This document shows, in pieces, positions 13,197 through 23,939 of a stretch of DNA of 64,000 nucleotides (positions within the stretch are counted from its first letter, which is position 1; the number at the start of each line of letters is the position of its first letter). The stretch is from Larix kaempferi (Eukaryota; Streptophyta; Pinopsida; Pinales; Pinaceae). The notes beneath the pieces were generated by a model. It worked only from the letters and a program-made list of their open reading frames with translations, was not told the origin of the DNA and ran no database searches. Made by a program: the position numbers and the translations under genes. The DNA is taken from contig BSBM01002086.1 of assembly GCA_027924585.1 (NCBI GenBank), positions 62,001-126,000 on the forward strand, in the 5' to 3' direction.

Positions 13197-14110
13197 CTAA
13201 AGTGCACCAAGCCTCTCTCTAAAGTACTCAAACTGCACTCTGGCCAACGGCTTGGTCAATACATATGCAACCTGATCATCCATCGCAACATACTCTGCTT
13301 TGGCTGTACTCAGTGCTACGCAGGACTGCTTCCTGCTAAACCAAGAGATCACACCTGATCCCATACTGAGGCAGCACCCAGAAGTGCTCTTCCTATCTGC
13401 AGCACTGCCTGCCCAATCTGAATCAACACAACCCTGCAAGTTAAACTTTTGATTTGCATCATATTTGAGCCCATAATCAACTGTACCCTTAAGGTACCTC
13501 AAAATATGCTTTACAGCAACCAGGTGAACACTCCTCGAATCTATCAGGAACTGGCTCAATGTGTTCACCGCAAAGCAAATATCTGGTCTCATGTTCGTTA
13601 GGTACATCAAGGACCCAATCATCTAACGATACATAGTGACATCAATCGGTTCAGATTAAGCATCACACAAAAGCTTCAAGTTCGATGCCATAGCCTCGCA
13701 GTCCATCATCCCGAACCTCTTCAAGATCTCTACTGCATACTTTCGTTGTCCAAGGAAGATTCCATCTGCACTCTGCCACACCTCCATACCTAGAAAGTGG
13801 TGCATCATACCCAAGTTCTGCACATATATGACTCCCTGTCATGTGTCTCATAACCAAGTGGCTGCTCCACATACACTTCTTCTTTAACTACACCATTCAA
13901 GAAAGTTGTCTTGAAATCCATCTGGTGTATCTTCTATTTCATCACTTTTATATTTCTCTATGCTGCCATCTGCAACATGCTTGATCTTGATAGATCCATA
14001 TGGAAGTCATAACAAACTTCCCTTCAGGTCTTGGGACTACATCCCAAACATCATTCTTCATGATCGACAGATCATGGCATTCTTCCCATATCCTGGGAAC
14101 TTCAATATCT
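13197..14110 (-). pseudogene. Copia pol remnant: truncated RT plus RNase H
   Basis: The RNase H part (minus, 13622 to 13197) reads MIGSLMYLTNMRPDICF, VDSDWAGSAADRKSTSG and SCVALSTAKAEYVAM. These carry the catalytic Asp of DSDWAG, the RKSTSG loop and the AEYVA motif of copia RNase H. A deletion follows AEYVAM, and the frame resumes near the tail at QVAYVLTKPLA. Upstream, RT pieces (KNDVWDVVPRPEGK, a tRNA-proximal ADGSIEKYK, MDFKTTFLNGVV, VYVEQPLGYE, HHFLGMEVW) are joined with frameshifts and deletions. The block that should hold the YVDDM catalytic motif is missing between VYVEQPLGYE and LGMMHHFLGMEV. The protein cannot be a working polymerase. Confidence 0.9.
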
Positions 14111-14593
14111 TCAATAGATAATTTTGTTGATAAACAAATGTTGTAGTCCTTCTTTTTTAGGTGATGGTATATGATCTTTCCTACACAACAAGTTAAATTG
14201 CATGATTAGAAAACATCTCATAGTTTTTAGAACAAATTCTTACACATAAAGAAATATGTCATACAGTCATGCAATTCTCTTAGCCAATGCTTCAATACAA
14301 CATTTATCCATATTCTGTAACTTTCTAAATGCCTTCCAATCTCTACCAGAACATTGTTAAGAGTGTGCACAACTCCTAACATGTTAGCAAAGAGGTTTCA
14401 TTCTAGATAAGTAGCAATGGAATGTTGTACAGTGCCATAGGCCACTTACCCATGTATATTAGTAGTATATTGTTCATCAATGCAACTATTCTAATATGCA
14501 TAATACACAACCTAAGTCTTAGGAACATAAGCATATACATCATTGAATAACACTATTTAAGAAATGACAATTCAAATACTTATCTTTGTTTGG

Positions 14594-14710
14594 TTGATGG
14601 GTGGACTCCCTCTCAGTCTTTGCTTCTTTTCTGCAACTCCATTCTTATGTGGATTGTGAGAAGTGGTCAACTCCCTCTGAATATCTGCATCCTTGCAGAA
14701 ACTACTGAAG
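14594..14710 (-). pseudogene. Copia integrase core scrap
   Basis: The minus strand encodes FFKDADIQRELTTSHNPHKNG followed by VAEKKQR, the integrase stretch around the third catalytic acidic residue (usual form GI-x-REL-TTP-x-NP-QNGVAERKNR). The Lys-Lys changes and surrounding stops show decay. The stretch between this and the RT part (14111-14593) should be the rest of integrase, but I cannot read it in any frame. Confidence 0.8.
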
Positions 14711-15721
14711 TGTGCTCCTTTGCTTTCTTGCAGGAACAACTGGAGTGTGCTCCCTCTTGATCTTTGCTTCCTGGATTACCTGTCCTTGAACTTACATCCA
14801 TCCTTAATCACTATGCATGCTTATTAGTATCATCATTGTGTTATCCTTGAGGTCTCATACATAATCACACATTTATTAGTATAATCTTAATACTATCAAA
14901 ACACAATAATCTTAAACATGTATATTCATGATCATTCACAGATAATAAACATTAGTATTCAAGGTTTCAGGGAAGTCTTCTTTTACTCATACATATTCTT
15001 ATTTGATCATAGGACTCTTCTGGTTAGTTGAATCATCAATCAACATAAGAGATATAATATGCATAAAACCCATGATTATTCAAACCTATACCTTCATGAT
15101 TCTTCTGGTTAGTCATATCATCAATTATGGTAAGAAACATAATATGCATACAACCATGATTATTCAAACCTATGACTTCATGAATAATCATTATCAACAA
15201 CACAACAGTATAAGATCCTAACACAAGGTAGGATTCTAGCTTGATATAGGAAAAACATACCTGGATTAGCATGCTAGCTAGTTATGTCTAACATACCCGC
15301 ATAATGTTTTCTAGTTCTCCTTAGTGATTTGTGCTAGTAACCTGCATGTCTCATAAGCTAACCATTGTAGAACCAAGTTATACATACCTCGTAAGTAGAT
15401 CTTCTATGTGATCCATGACAATGGATGAATCTTTGTCTTCATGTCACCATGATCATATGTTCTTGAAGTAGAACATGATTTGTCTTTCTTGGTGTACCTT
15501 TTATTTTAGCAGACAACATAAACCTCATACAACACCATAATGCATTAGGACAATCATAAGTGTCAACACCCTAACCAATGAATATCTTCTATCATGCATT
15601 CATTATATTTGTTAAGGTGATACGACAAATCTAAAATCAAGATTGTACTAACCGTAATAACATAAAGACAAACATACCATAAACTTAATCATGAACAAAT
15701 CTCAAAACATACCTCGATGAG

Positions 15722-15855
15722 TCATACCTGTTGAGATCGCTTGTAATCTTCTTATGTAAGGCCTTAGCCTCATCTCCCTCTGAAATAGGAACTTCTTCAC
15801 TTATGCAGGTGACCAATCCATCTTCTTCTAGGATTAACCCAATCCACTTGATTTG
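15722..15855 (-). pseudogene. Probable copia gag fragment
   Basis: The minus strand gives LEEDGLVTCISEEVPISEGD followed by EAKALHKKI. This resembles the early gag segment of plant copia elements (LKE-x-GL..I-x-EE..P..DEAKA-x-H-KK). The position between the 5' LTR side and the integrase scrap is correct for gag. No zinc knuckle remains. Confidence 0.5.
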
Positions 15856-15889
15856 AAAGAACTGGACCTAGAGCTGGATTAGGGTATGT

Positions 15890-16380
15890 CAGAGAAACCC
15901 AAAAAATTCAAACTTTGAATTTCAAACTTTCGAAAGGATAGAAATATGCACCTTGATGATCTAATCAAGCTGGTATATTCAGAATTTGAAAACTGCAAAG
16001 TTTCACTCCTCAATTTTGCCTTTGAAATTTTTGGATTCACTAGATGTGACCCCGAACTGGGGTTTGATGAAGCCCACTCTTCTACCCAATCAAAAGGTTT
16101 GATCCAAAGCTCTAATCTTCTATTTTTATGAGGAGCTTCCAGCTGTGGTCACAGATTTCAAAAATTCTCATTTTTGCAGAAGCCCTAATTTTCCACTTTT
16201 CTTATCAAAGTCTCGAACTAGGGTCTGATCAAGCCCGGCCTTCTGCCCAACCAAAAATTCTGATCTTGGTCTCTAAATTTCGATTTTGATAAGTAGCATT
16301 CAGTCATGGTCTCCGATTACAAAAATTACAACTTTCTCCGAAGCCCTAAATTCTGGAAGCCATGAATGAAGGTGCTCAAA
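15890..16380. repeat. Two diverged copies of a ~160-bp leader repeat in the copia element
   Basis: The blocks around 15990-16180 and 16180-16360 share the order CGAACT.GGG.TTGATCAAGCC, TTCTACCCAA.CAAAA, a CTTCTATTTTTATGAG-like piece, TGTGGTCACAGATT and AGAAGCCCTAA. They are clearly related but indel-rich. The region lies between the PBS and gag. Confidence 0.65.
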
Positions 16381-16450
16381 AATAATTCTGATTTGACAGA
16401 AATATGTCCCTAATTGTTTCTGGTGTAACTCTGAACTTTTCGATCCACAG

Positions 16451-16860
16451 GGTCTGAAAAATTTTCTTGAGATAGCCCGACCTGTTATCTTTCCATCTCG
16501 ACAGGTCTAACCTCAATTGGATTCTCTGAGAGAGAGTTATGCCAAGTGTCGCAACGTGACCTGTTTATGGGATAATACAGGAGAGCGAACTTGTACGGAG
16601 TGCCATGTGTCACTGGTTCAACTTCGGCCTCTGAAAACTTTTCCTAAGATAGCCCGACCTGTTATATTTCCATCCTGATAGGTATGACCTCAATTGTATT
16701 CTCTGGGAGAGATTTATGCCAAGTGTCGCAACATGACCTGTTTATCGGATAATACAGGAGAGCTAACTTGTACGGAGTGCCACGTCTCACTGGTTCAACT
16801 TTGGCCTCTAAAATTTTTTCTCAGATAGTACAGTCTGTGTACTACCTGTCACTTTTTACG
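16451..16860. repeat. ~178-bp tandem repeat, two full copies and a partial third
   Basis: Copies start near 16451, 16628 and 16806 with GGTCTGAAAA or GCCTCTGAAAA. They share ATAGCCCGACCTGTTAT, TTATGCCAAGTGTCGCAAC, GGATAATACAGGAGAGC and AACTTGTACGGAGTGCCA. The repeat lies in the 5' leader region of the copia element. Its conservation relative to pol suggests recent amplification or constraint in the leader. Confidence 0.85.
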
Positions 16861-17178
16861 AAATTGCATTTGGAGCTTCCTAGCCCAAGTTATGACCTTT
16901 TTCCCAAGGTCACCTGATTTTGATGCAGATCTAGAAGAGGCAGAAACCCTATACTGTACAGATCATGAATCACAAAGTTCAACGAATTAGAGGTTTTCCT
17001 TTGGACACAAAGTACATGTGGATCTTATCTTCGACCTGTAAAATTTTCAGATCTGAAAAATTTGGGAAAATGGATTTATAGCGAAAGTGCTACGATGACT
17101 GGTTTTTGCTATATCAAGCCCTAGCATCGTAAGTGCAACAAGTGTCATACATGCCATATCATGCCTTCTTTCAGGCTA

Positions 17179-17190
17179 GCTCTGATACCA
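17179..17190 (-). promoter_or_regulatory. Copia primer-binding site (tRNA-iMet type)
   Basis: The minus strand immediately after the 5' LTR reads TGGTATCAGAGC, the classic plant copia site complementary to the 3' end of initiator tRNA-Met. It fixes the element orientation. Confidence 0.93.
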
Positions 17191-17836
17191 TGTTAAATTT
17201 TCAGAATTTACTTCAATCTGATCTAGGATCTTAACTGAGAGAACAACATGTACAGCAAATCTACTACATATCAACCATGGACACAATAATGCAAGCACAC
17301 AAGAGACACAGAGTTTACTTGGGGAAAACCATAAAGGTGAAAAACCCCAATAACTTCCTCAGAGATAGATAGAGCAATGATACAACCAGAATACAAGAGA
17401 TAGTCTTCTCCTAGTAGCAAAGCCTCCTCCTCTACAAGTGCGCTGCTCTCCCAAGTGTGAGTGAGAGAATAGAATGTGTAAAATGAGAGAGGCACACTCT
17501 CTATTAATACGCTAACTTGACTTGACCTATACTCAACTAGGTCGGCCTCAACTTAACCACTTAACATAGCGCTGACTGGGCCGACCCCCACTAGGGTGGT
17601 CTAATAACCCTTTGAACCACATGGCCGACCCCCAATAGGGTGGTCTAATAACCCTTCTACCCACATGACTTATACAGGACCAACCCCAACAAGGTGATCT
17701 AATAACCCATCTAGTATAAGTTACGACACTTACAATATAAATGATGACACTTCCATATAGAGGAATAATAACATCTCTATAGGAATACAATATACATATA
17801 TGTGAAATACATTCTGAAGTTACATATACATCAACA
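17191..17836 (-). repeat. Copia 5' LTR (646 bp)
   Basis: This is the second LTR copy, identical in length to the one at 10847-11492. An AGCGTATTAATAGAGAG stretch (minus, near 17500-17515) could serve as the core promoter, as in other copia LTRs, but this is inference. Confidence 0.95.
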
Positions 17837-17841
17837 TAAAG
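17837..17841. repeat. Target-site duplication of the copia element, right copy
   Basis: TAAAG, matching 10842-10846. Removing the element and one copy rejoins host sequence GCAT-TAAAG-GAATG. Confidence 0.92.
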
Positions 17842-18270
17842 GAATGTTGGTCTCATACCAATAGGTTTCCCACAATGAATGCATAGGAACCTAGTGTATA
17901 GACCATTTTTCTCTTTGATTAGCTATGTAGAGCTCAATTTCCCTTTCCAAACATTGATAAGTATTTTCATACAAAATATAATATAAGTATCTTATATTCT
18001 AAAAAGTGAAAATGCCTAGTTCATGCAAGTGAAAGGAAATAAAAACATCTTTCCTCAAACCCTTGAATCAATGGAAATCAAATAAAACCAATCAATATAC
18101 AACAAAGGGTTCAGTCAAGCATCAAATGAGAACTAGAATCATTAAAGGGACTAACACAATCTTTAACCAAAATAAACCCAAACTTCCAAAGTTGGAAAAA
18201 TACTTCAAACACAAGTAGTAAACAAACCATAGAAATTTTCCAAGATATCAAAGCTAGACATTAACACGGT

Positions 18271-18880
18271 TTCATGTACTTGAATGAGCCCAATGTTGCT
18301 TAGCAGAATCCTTGTTATATTGTTTATCATTTAATAATAGGACATTAACTATGTAAAGAGATAGGTCCCAGTGTCGTCAAATTCCAGTTTCATTTCCTAT
18401 CACAAACAAGAAAGAGACAATGCAATAGTTAAATATAAAAACATCAATCTTAAAATAACTTGCATCAAGGAAATTTAGCTCCAATCATCAATGTTACAAT
18501 GAAAAACACAAAATATATAATCTTTTTTACATGATATGCAACCTCAAATTGACACATACTGATCTTGCTACCATAAAAAATTTCATGTACTTAAATGAGC
18601 CCATCATTGCTTAGCAAGATTCTTGTTAAATTAGTTATTTATCATTTGATACTACGACACTATCTATGTGAAAAGAGATTGGTCCCAACTTCATCAAATC
18701 TAGCTTCATTTCTTGTCACACACAAGAAAGAGACAATGCATTAATTAAATATTAAAACATCAATCTTTAAATAACATGCATGAAGGAAATGTAGCTCTAG
18801 TATTACAATGAAAATAAAAAAATATAGAACCTATTTTTACCTGAGATGCAACCTCAAATTGGCATAGTAATCTTGCACCA
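18271..18880. repeat. 311-bp tandem duplication
   Basis: Both copies (18271-18581 and 18582 to about 18880) begin TTCATGTACTT.AATGAGCCCA. They continue through TTGCTTAGCA, AACAAGAAAGAGACAATGCA or ACACAAGAAAGAGACAATGCA, and ATGCAACCTCAAATTG. Divergence is noticeable, roughly 15 percent by eye with small indels. They sit just downstream of the dead transposase gene and may be part of its 3' region. The stretch 17842-18270 holds nothing I recognise. Confidence 0.8.
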
Positions 18881-19024
18881 CTAATGGATTATTGAACACA
18901 TATACCAAAATAAGAGTCCCCTCATGTATATTGGATTAGATTAAATTCTTGGGGTCTATCAACTTTCAAATCCCCAATTGAAATTCTCAGCTTCGTCCTC
19001 ATTTTCTACATCCTGAACATGATC

Positions 19025-21615
19025 TTATCCTGATGGATTGTCATTATGATCATGCAAAAAATTGTGTTCCATATCAAGTTCATCAGAGAAATTTGTTATA
19101 TTGCTTTCTCCCCTTCTGTTGCAATCTAATCTCCAAAGATCTAGTGCTCTTTCATATGGAAAATTGTTAACAACATACTTTAACGTGTATAATCTTAAAC
19201 ATGTATCCATGTTTTCATCAAGCTTGTTCCTCAACTTTGACTTCAAGAATGATTGTGCATTAAGCATTCTCCCATCCTCCACTGATCCTAAAATCATGGG
19301 TTGACATAAATCTGCTAGTTTGAAATATTCTAATATGTTTTCTTGTAGGTATTGGGAAGCACCTAAAATAGTCCATAATCGTGTTATTGCACCACATTCT
19401 AGAGGATTCTCCAATTTAGGAAATTGCTCCCACATTGTTTCACCAAAGCATTAGTCTTGTTCAAACAATTTCTCCTCATCTAAAATACCTTGAATATGTT
19501 CTCCATGTATCTAGGTCTCTTGACAAAAGTGGCCCACTAAAACCTTTACTTTTGCTAAAAGTCCTCCCTTAAAGTTGTTCTACTTTGACACATGTTTCAA
19601 TATTGAGGGTATACCATAGACATGGCCTCTAACAATTCATCTCAAGGAAATCATTCGCTTATCTATGATGCTAGTTATTTGCAATTTCTATCAAGTTACA
19701 TCTAACTGAAATCACAACATTGTCAAATTGTTCTCTTGACACAAACCTGAACTCTGGCGGTTCGCCCTGTCTTATGAATATAATGAAAGGGAACCATATA
19801 CACACGCAGTGTCATACATAGCATCCCTTTTTCATCAAACTTAAAAAAGAAATCATCGTTTTCTATATTGATGATCCTATTCCAACATGTAAACTCTAGA
19901 CATGTAAAAGACTTTGCCATCATATGCAAATTGTCCAATGGAATACATGCTAATTTTCATGCATTTGTGTATTTTGCAATATACATTGTGCGATTTTGAG
20001 ACATTTTCACAAGGGCATTCATTTTATGTATCATACGAAGCATTCCAATCAATGTTAATAATGTCTCTATATCATATAGTCAAAAGAGAAGATCCTGAGC
20101 TTTGTCTACACTGAAGCAATGTTCATACGTCACCCCTACCAAGGATTTGTACTCACTATATAGTCTTTGAACTGGTCCATGTAATGAGATCCATCTTTTA
20201 TCAACATATTTTAGTAGCTTTTTTCCTTTTGTAACACCGTCAACAATTGTTTTAAACTCCAAAAATCGTTTGGGACTACAACAAAAGTATGCATGAACCT
20301 CATGTACAAGATCTTCAAATTTTGAAACCAATGGAAGCTTGCTTACTATTTTAAATGCAAGATTCATCCTATGAGCCATGTAATGGATGCCAAGAATATA
20401 TGGTGAAGCTAATAGTTGTAGTCTAGCACAAAGGCCATTCCTTTGTCCTTGCATTACTGATGCTCTAGCTGCTCCAACACATACCAACTTGTTTGTGATC
20501 ATTAAATCATCCATACCAACAATTTCTTTCAAACTATTAGTAACAAGTTCATAAATATTTTCTGTTGTAGGATTGTCACTCACTTTATCAATCCCAAGTA
20601 GATATGAATCCCTAATATGGTCATTGACCATATAAATGCTCGTGTAGATCCATGAAGTATTATCAATAGTTGTAACCTCATCCAAAGACAATGACAAAAA
20701 CTTGGCATTTGCAATCTTCTCTTTCATATCCTTCTTTTCTATTTGAGCTAGATATTTTGCCCACTCCCAACCATGCGTTATAGACCAATGAGAAGATGGA
20801 AAATTTGACACTTGAATAAAAGAGAGATATTTCTTGTGATTTGGATAATTTTTCATAGGATGACCACTAGATAAGATATAAAATATAGTGCATAATTGAA
20901 TCGACTTGGATAACAAATTTATTTCCATCATCTTTCCAAATAGAGATATGATGGTTCCTCCACTTGCCTCGAGGTTTCCCTTACTGACTAAGAATTTATT
21001 ATATTCATCTTCATATTTGGCATGTTGACATTCCTCAGCATATTTCCATCTAATAAATATTTATCTTTTCCATTTACAGTTTCCTTAACATATGCCTTTC
21101 CTGCATGCTTGTCTAGTGTATCTAACTTCATCTGCAATTTCACTACCCTGCCATGTTTCCAACTACATGCAATGCATTTAACTTCTCATGAAGTCTCTTT
21201 CTCATTTGCTGGAGGTATTGGTTTATTAAGTGGAAATTGTGGGACCCATCCCGCCATGAATACTCTCCCTATGTCCCATTGGCCTCTTTTCCTTTTCCGT
21301 GAATGGCCCTTGTGACACCTTCCAAGTAAAAATATTCAACATTTTTTATCGCCAATTTTCGATGAAATTATGGGTCTCACTTTGATCACTAGAGGAACCT
21401 ATTATGCCATCAATTATATGGATATCATAAGCATTCTCGCAAGAGTTGACATCTCTCTCACTAATAGGCTGCTCAGAAGAGCTTGAGGCATGAATAAAAT
21501 GTGGATTCCTGGATTGAGGCTTTTGAAAGTATGATAGTACATCCCTATGTCTTGATGTTTTCTTCCCGCAATTAGTGTTTGACATCTTACTAACTAGATA
21601 TTCCAAAATTGACAT
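19025..21615 (-). pseudogene. hAT-like transposase-derived gene (KIAA1586 / ZNF862-like), broken
   Basis: Three minus-strand segments belong together. The N-terminal piece (21615-21346) starts MSILEYLVSKMSN with a low-complexity Ser/His-rich stretch. The long central piece (20931-20080, 283 codons) carries KYLSFIQVSNFPSSHWS, AKFLSLSLDEVTTIDNTSW, NLAFKIVSKLPLVSKFEDLV, AYFCCSPKRFLEFK and KLLKYVDKRWISLHGPVQRL. The C-terminal piece (19435-19025) has FPKLENPLECGAITRLWTIL and LKYVVNNFPYERALDLWRL. The DE-x-TT-DN motif and the TRWxSxxxxxxR-like segment are typical of the DUF4371/KIAA1586-type branch of hAT-derived proteins. Frameshifts and stops separate the pieces, especially 20080-19436 and 21345-20932. 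No terminal inverted repeats could be paired around it. It is an old, inactive copy. Confidence 0.72.
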
Positions 21616-21996
21616 TCTAAATAAATCTAGAAACCATATGTGAAACTTTCATGAAAAATAACCTAAAACTAGTACAATTCCATGCAAAGCAAATATTGAT
21701 CTAGACAATTAAAAAATTAAAAACATTTATGCATAGTTGGAGTCTAGACACTAAAATTGATGAAAATTACCTTAAAACGTATGGTCATTTTGAAAATGGT
21801 TACCATTTGAAGCCGTGTGTATCCACCGCCCATACAAACATATAATGTAATAATTGGTGTATCTCACACTATAATTAGCCTCTCAACATTTCTAGGTAGA
21901 AAACCACACCCACGATATTGTGAGTTTGATCACACATGGCTCTTCATGACATGTGGCATTGTAATAATATAATGTGAATTCTCAAAACATGGACAC

Positions 21997-22560
21997 ATGA
22001 AGGATGGAGATATTAGTAGTAACTTCACATATATTCACCGAAACCAACCGCGGTTTTTCAAACTTGAAAAGATAGTCACGGTGATTTCCACTTGGACAAA
22101 AAAAAAGGAATTAATACAATTCCATCACAACAACTTATTCATATCTATTGTTGCAAACTTTGGGGTTAAATGTAAAGCAATATTTCTACAAAGTTTGCAA
22201 CAATTTTATGATCCATTACATCAATTTTTATACGGTTACCCACCTCCTAGGTTTTCAAATGATGCAATGGAGAGCATTTCACCTATTGGTGATTGGTTCA
22301 TTGAAGACACTTATTCTTATATAAAAATCTATGGATGTGAAGATCCTCCACATGTTCCCCTCAGGTATGTTCCAGACAGGTTAGTTCTAAGAGAGATAAT
22401 TTATCAGACAGTTGGTACAAGGATAACAATGGCTTTAAAGACAAGTTCAAAGAAGATTTTTCCTTCTTTTCCAATCAAATTAGGAATTAGAAGAACAAAT
22501 GCTACAAGTGATGGAAGATGGGGTGAAATAAATTATTGTGCACTAGTGGGCAACTCATAG
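21997..22560 (+). CDS. Unrecognised 187-codon ORF, probably transposon-derived
   Basis: A single open frame starts MKDGDISSNF and ends ALVGNS. The middle reads as a globular protein rich in aromatic residues (LYGYPPPRFSNDAM, ISPIGDWFIEDTYSYIKIYG, HVPLRYVPDRLVLREIIYQ, FPSFPIKLGIRR). I know no named domain with this pattern. The spacing of Trp, Tyr and Pro residues looks like a real fold, not a chance frame. Downstream, the plus strand keeps shorter open pieces to about 22919, one running into the terminal repeat of the hAT element at 22903, so the original ORF may have been longer and later interrupted. It lies on the strand opposite the transposase relic. No intron signals or promoter were identified. 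Function is unknown. Confidence 0.4.
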   Translation: MKDGDISSNFTYIHRNQPRFFKLEKIVTVISTWTKKKELIQFHHNNLFISIVANFGVKCKAIFLQSLQQFYDPLHQFLYGYPPPRFSNDAMESISPIGDWFIEDTYSYIKIYGCEDPPHVPLRYVPDRLVLREIIYQTVGTRITMALKTSSKKIFPSFPIKLGIRRTNATSDGRWGEINYCALVGNS

Positions 22561-22894
22561 ATAAATTTTCAGCCGATCAAATTATCAACATGCTAGAGTG
22601 GAAGTAGCAGATCTTGATCAAATTCATATGTATATTATTGCTTTCAAAAAACATGATCCTCTAAATATTGTGAATAATCATTGTTAGGCTTTAAGAAATT
22701 TCAAAATTTACAAACATGAACATTGAAGACCTTCCTTTGATAAAGTATTCCACTTTAGGTAATCTACATTGGAGTTACTCATCCAACATCAAAAGCATAT
22801 GCACTACATTTTGTATGTGGCTCAATGTTAATCGAACCCTTTGGATCTATCACTTATTTCATAGCCTATATTCACCGACCAATTTCAGCTCTGC

Positions 22895-22902
22895 ATCTAA
22901 CC
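22895..22902. repeat. 8-bp target-site duplication, left copy (ATCTAACC)
   Basis: ATCTAACC directly precedes the element and recurs at 23932-23939 directly after it. Eight base pairs is the hAT duplication length. Confidence 0.9.
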
Positions 22903-23931
22903 CACGGGGGCTTCACTAGAAGGAAATATAATATCACGTTCATTCATATTGCGGTATTAAATTTTCATGAAAACCTAAAAATTATATTGCTTATATATTA
23001 AGGGGCAAAGGGTTTTTTTATTTAATGTAACAATACAAAAATACTTTGGGGTCTTTTTTATATGGACGGGCTAACAAATATCCGCCAAATGGAGATGGCG
23101 AGATCACGGTCGGATGAGAAATCGGGTTGAGGCAAGGCTCGGGCTTACCAATACGCGGGGAAATCCTGTCTTGAGGCATGCTTGAGTCCAGGGGTTTCGT
23201 GGTTTAGTGGATTTCCAGTCGATCATAGTCGAGAGATAGTGGTCATTGACAACCAATTGTTACCAATAGCACTGAGCCAGTTGTTACCAATAGCCTTGGG
23301 AGGCTATAAGCCTCCAGGGCCTATTATAGGCCTTTGGATAGGCCTCGAGGGATTGAATACCCCACCACTCATTCCTATTAAAAGTGTTGGGAGGTTCAGT
23401 CAACCTCCTAGAGCTTGTTACAGGCCCTGGGGGCTTGGATACCTAGCCCACAACAGGCTTAGTCGGCGATTGGGGAACTGCAACATGCAATCTAAATGTT
23501 GTACTATGTGCATTGGCTCTAGTGACATACAAGAAGTGATCTCCTATCTCTTGATTAGAACATTAGATGTTGCAAATCATAATGATATGTGGTTGAGTAA
23601 TTGCAGTGTGCATGAAGTAATGTACATCCACAATATACATCGAAAGAAGCAAGGTGCATTGTAGAATGCATGTGGGGTCATAAGAGGGGTATCATATCAA
23701 TATACTAGGTATAAATATAAAGGGGTATAAAAAATGTTAATGAAAAAATTGATACATACAATATCTAATTAAAATAGGGGTTTTTTTAAATTGGGAAGGC
23801 ATATCGGGAGGGGGGTTAAAAAAAAACGATTTTGGAAGGTATTTTCCAATATTTAGTGAAATTAGGGGTATTGTTTCATATGATATGAATGAACGTGCTA
23901 TGATAGCAGTTTATTGAGTGAAGCCCCCATG
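22903..23931. mobile_element. Non-autonomous hAT element, 1029 bp
   Basis: Both ends read CA-C/T-GGGGGCTTCACT toward the inside, giving a 15-bp terminal inverted repeat with one mismatch. A second inverted block, CACGTTCATTCATAT, lies 20-25 bp further in at each end. Perfect 8-bp flanking duplications confirm transposition. The interior has no transposase. The outer parts are AT-rich, while the centre (about 23080-23480) is clearly more GC-rich and contains short repeats such as TTGTTACCAATAGC (twice) and GAGGCTATAAGCCTCC / GGCCTATTATAGGCC palindromes. The 160-codon frame through the centre is a composition effect or captured non-coding DNA. Mobilisation would need a transposase in trans. Confidence 0.88.
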
Positions 23932-23939
23932 ATCTAACC
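23932..23939. repeat. 8-bp target-site duplication, right copy (ATCTAACC)
   Basis: Matches 22895-22902 exactly. Confidence 0.9.

Larger units (their letters stand above)
10847..17836 (-). mobile_element. Ty1/copia LTR retrotransposon, structurally complete but coding-defective
   Basis: The element has two 646-bp LTRs (TG...CA ends), a TAAAG 5-bp target duplication, a primer-binding site next to the right LTR and a polypurine tract next to the left LTR. This orients it on the minus strand: 5' LTR at 17191-17836, 3' LTR at 10847-11492. The order of the coding remains (gag scrap near 15.8 kb, integrase scrap near 14.65 kb, RT/RNase H at 13.2-14.1 kb) is that of copia. Large internal deletions remove most of gag, integrase and the RT catalytic core. 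By eye the LTRs differ at about 28 of 646 positions with no length change, so the insertion is moderately young for a large plant genome. Any further movement would depend on proteins from other copies. Confidence 0.95.

Noticed and set aside
23182-23664. 160-codon plus-strand frame inside the 1029-bp hAT element
   Set aside because: GC-rich palindromic DNA. No transposase motifs, and no conservation can be judged.
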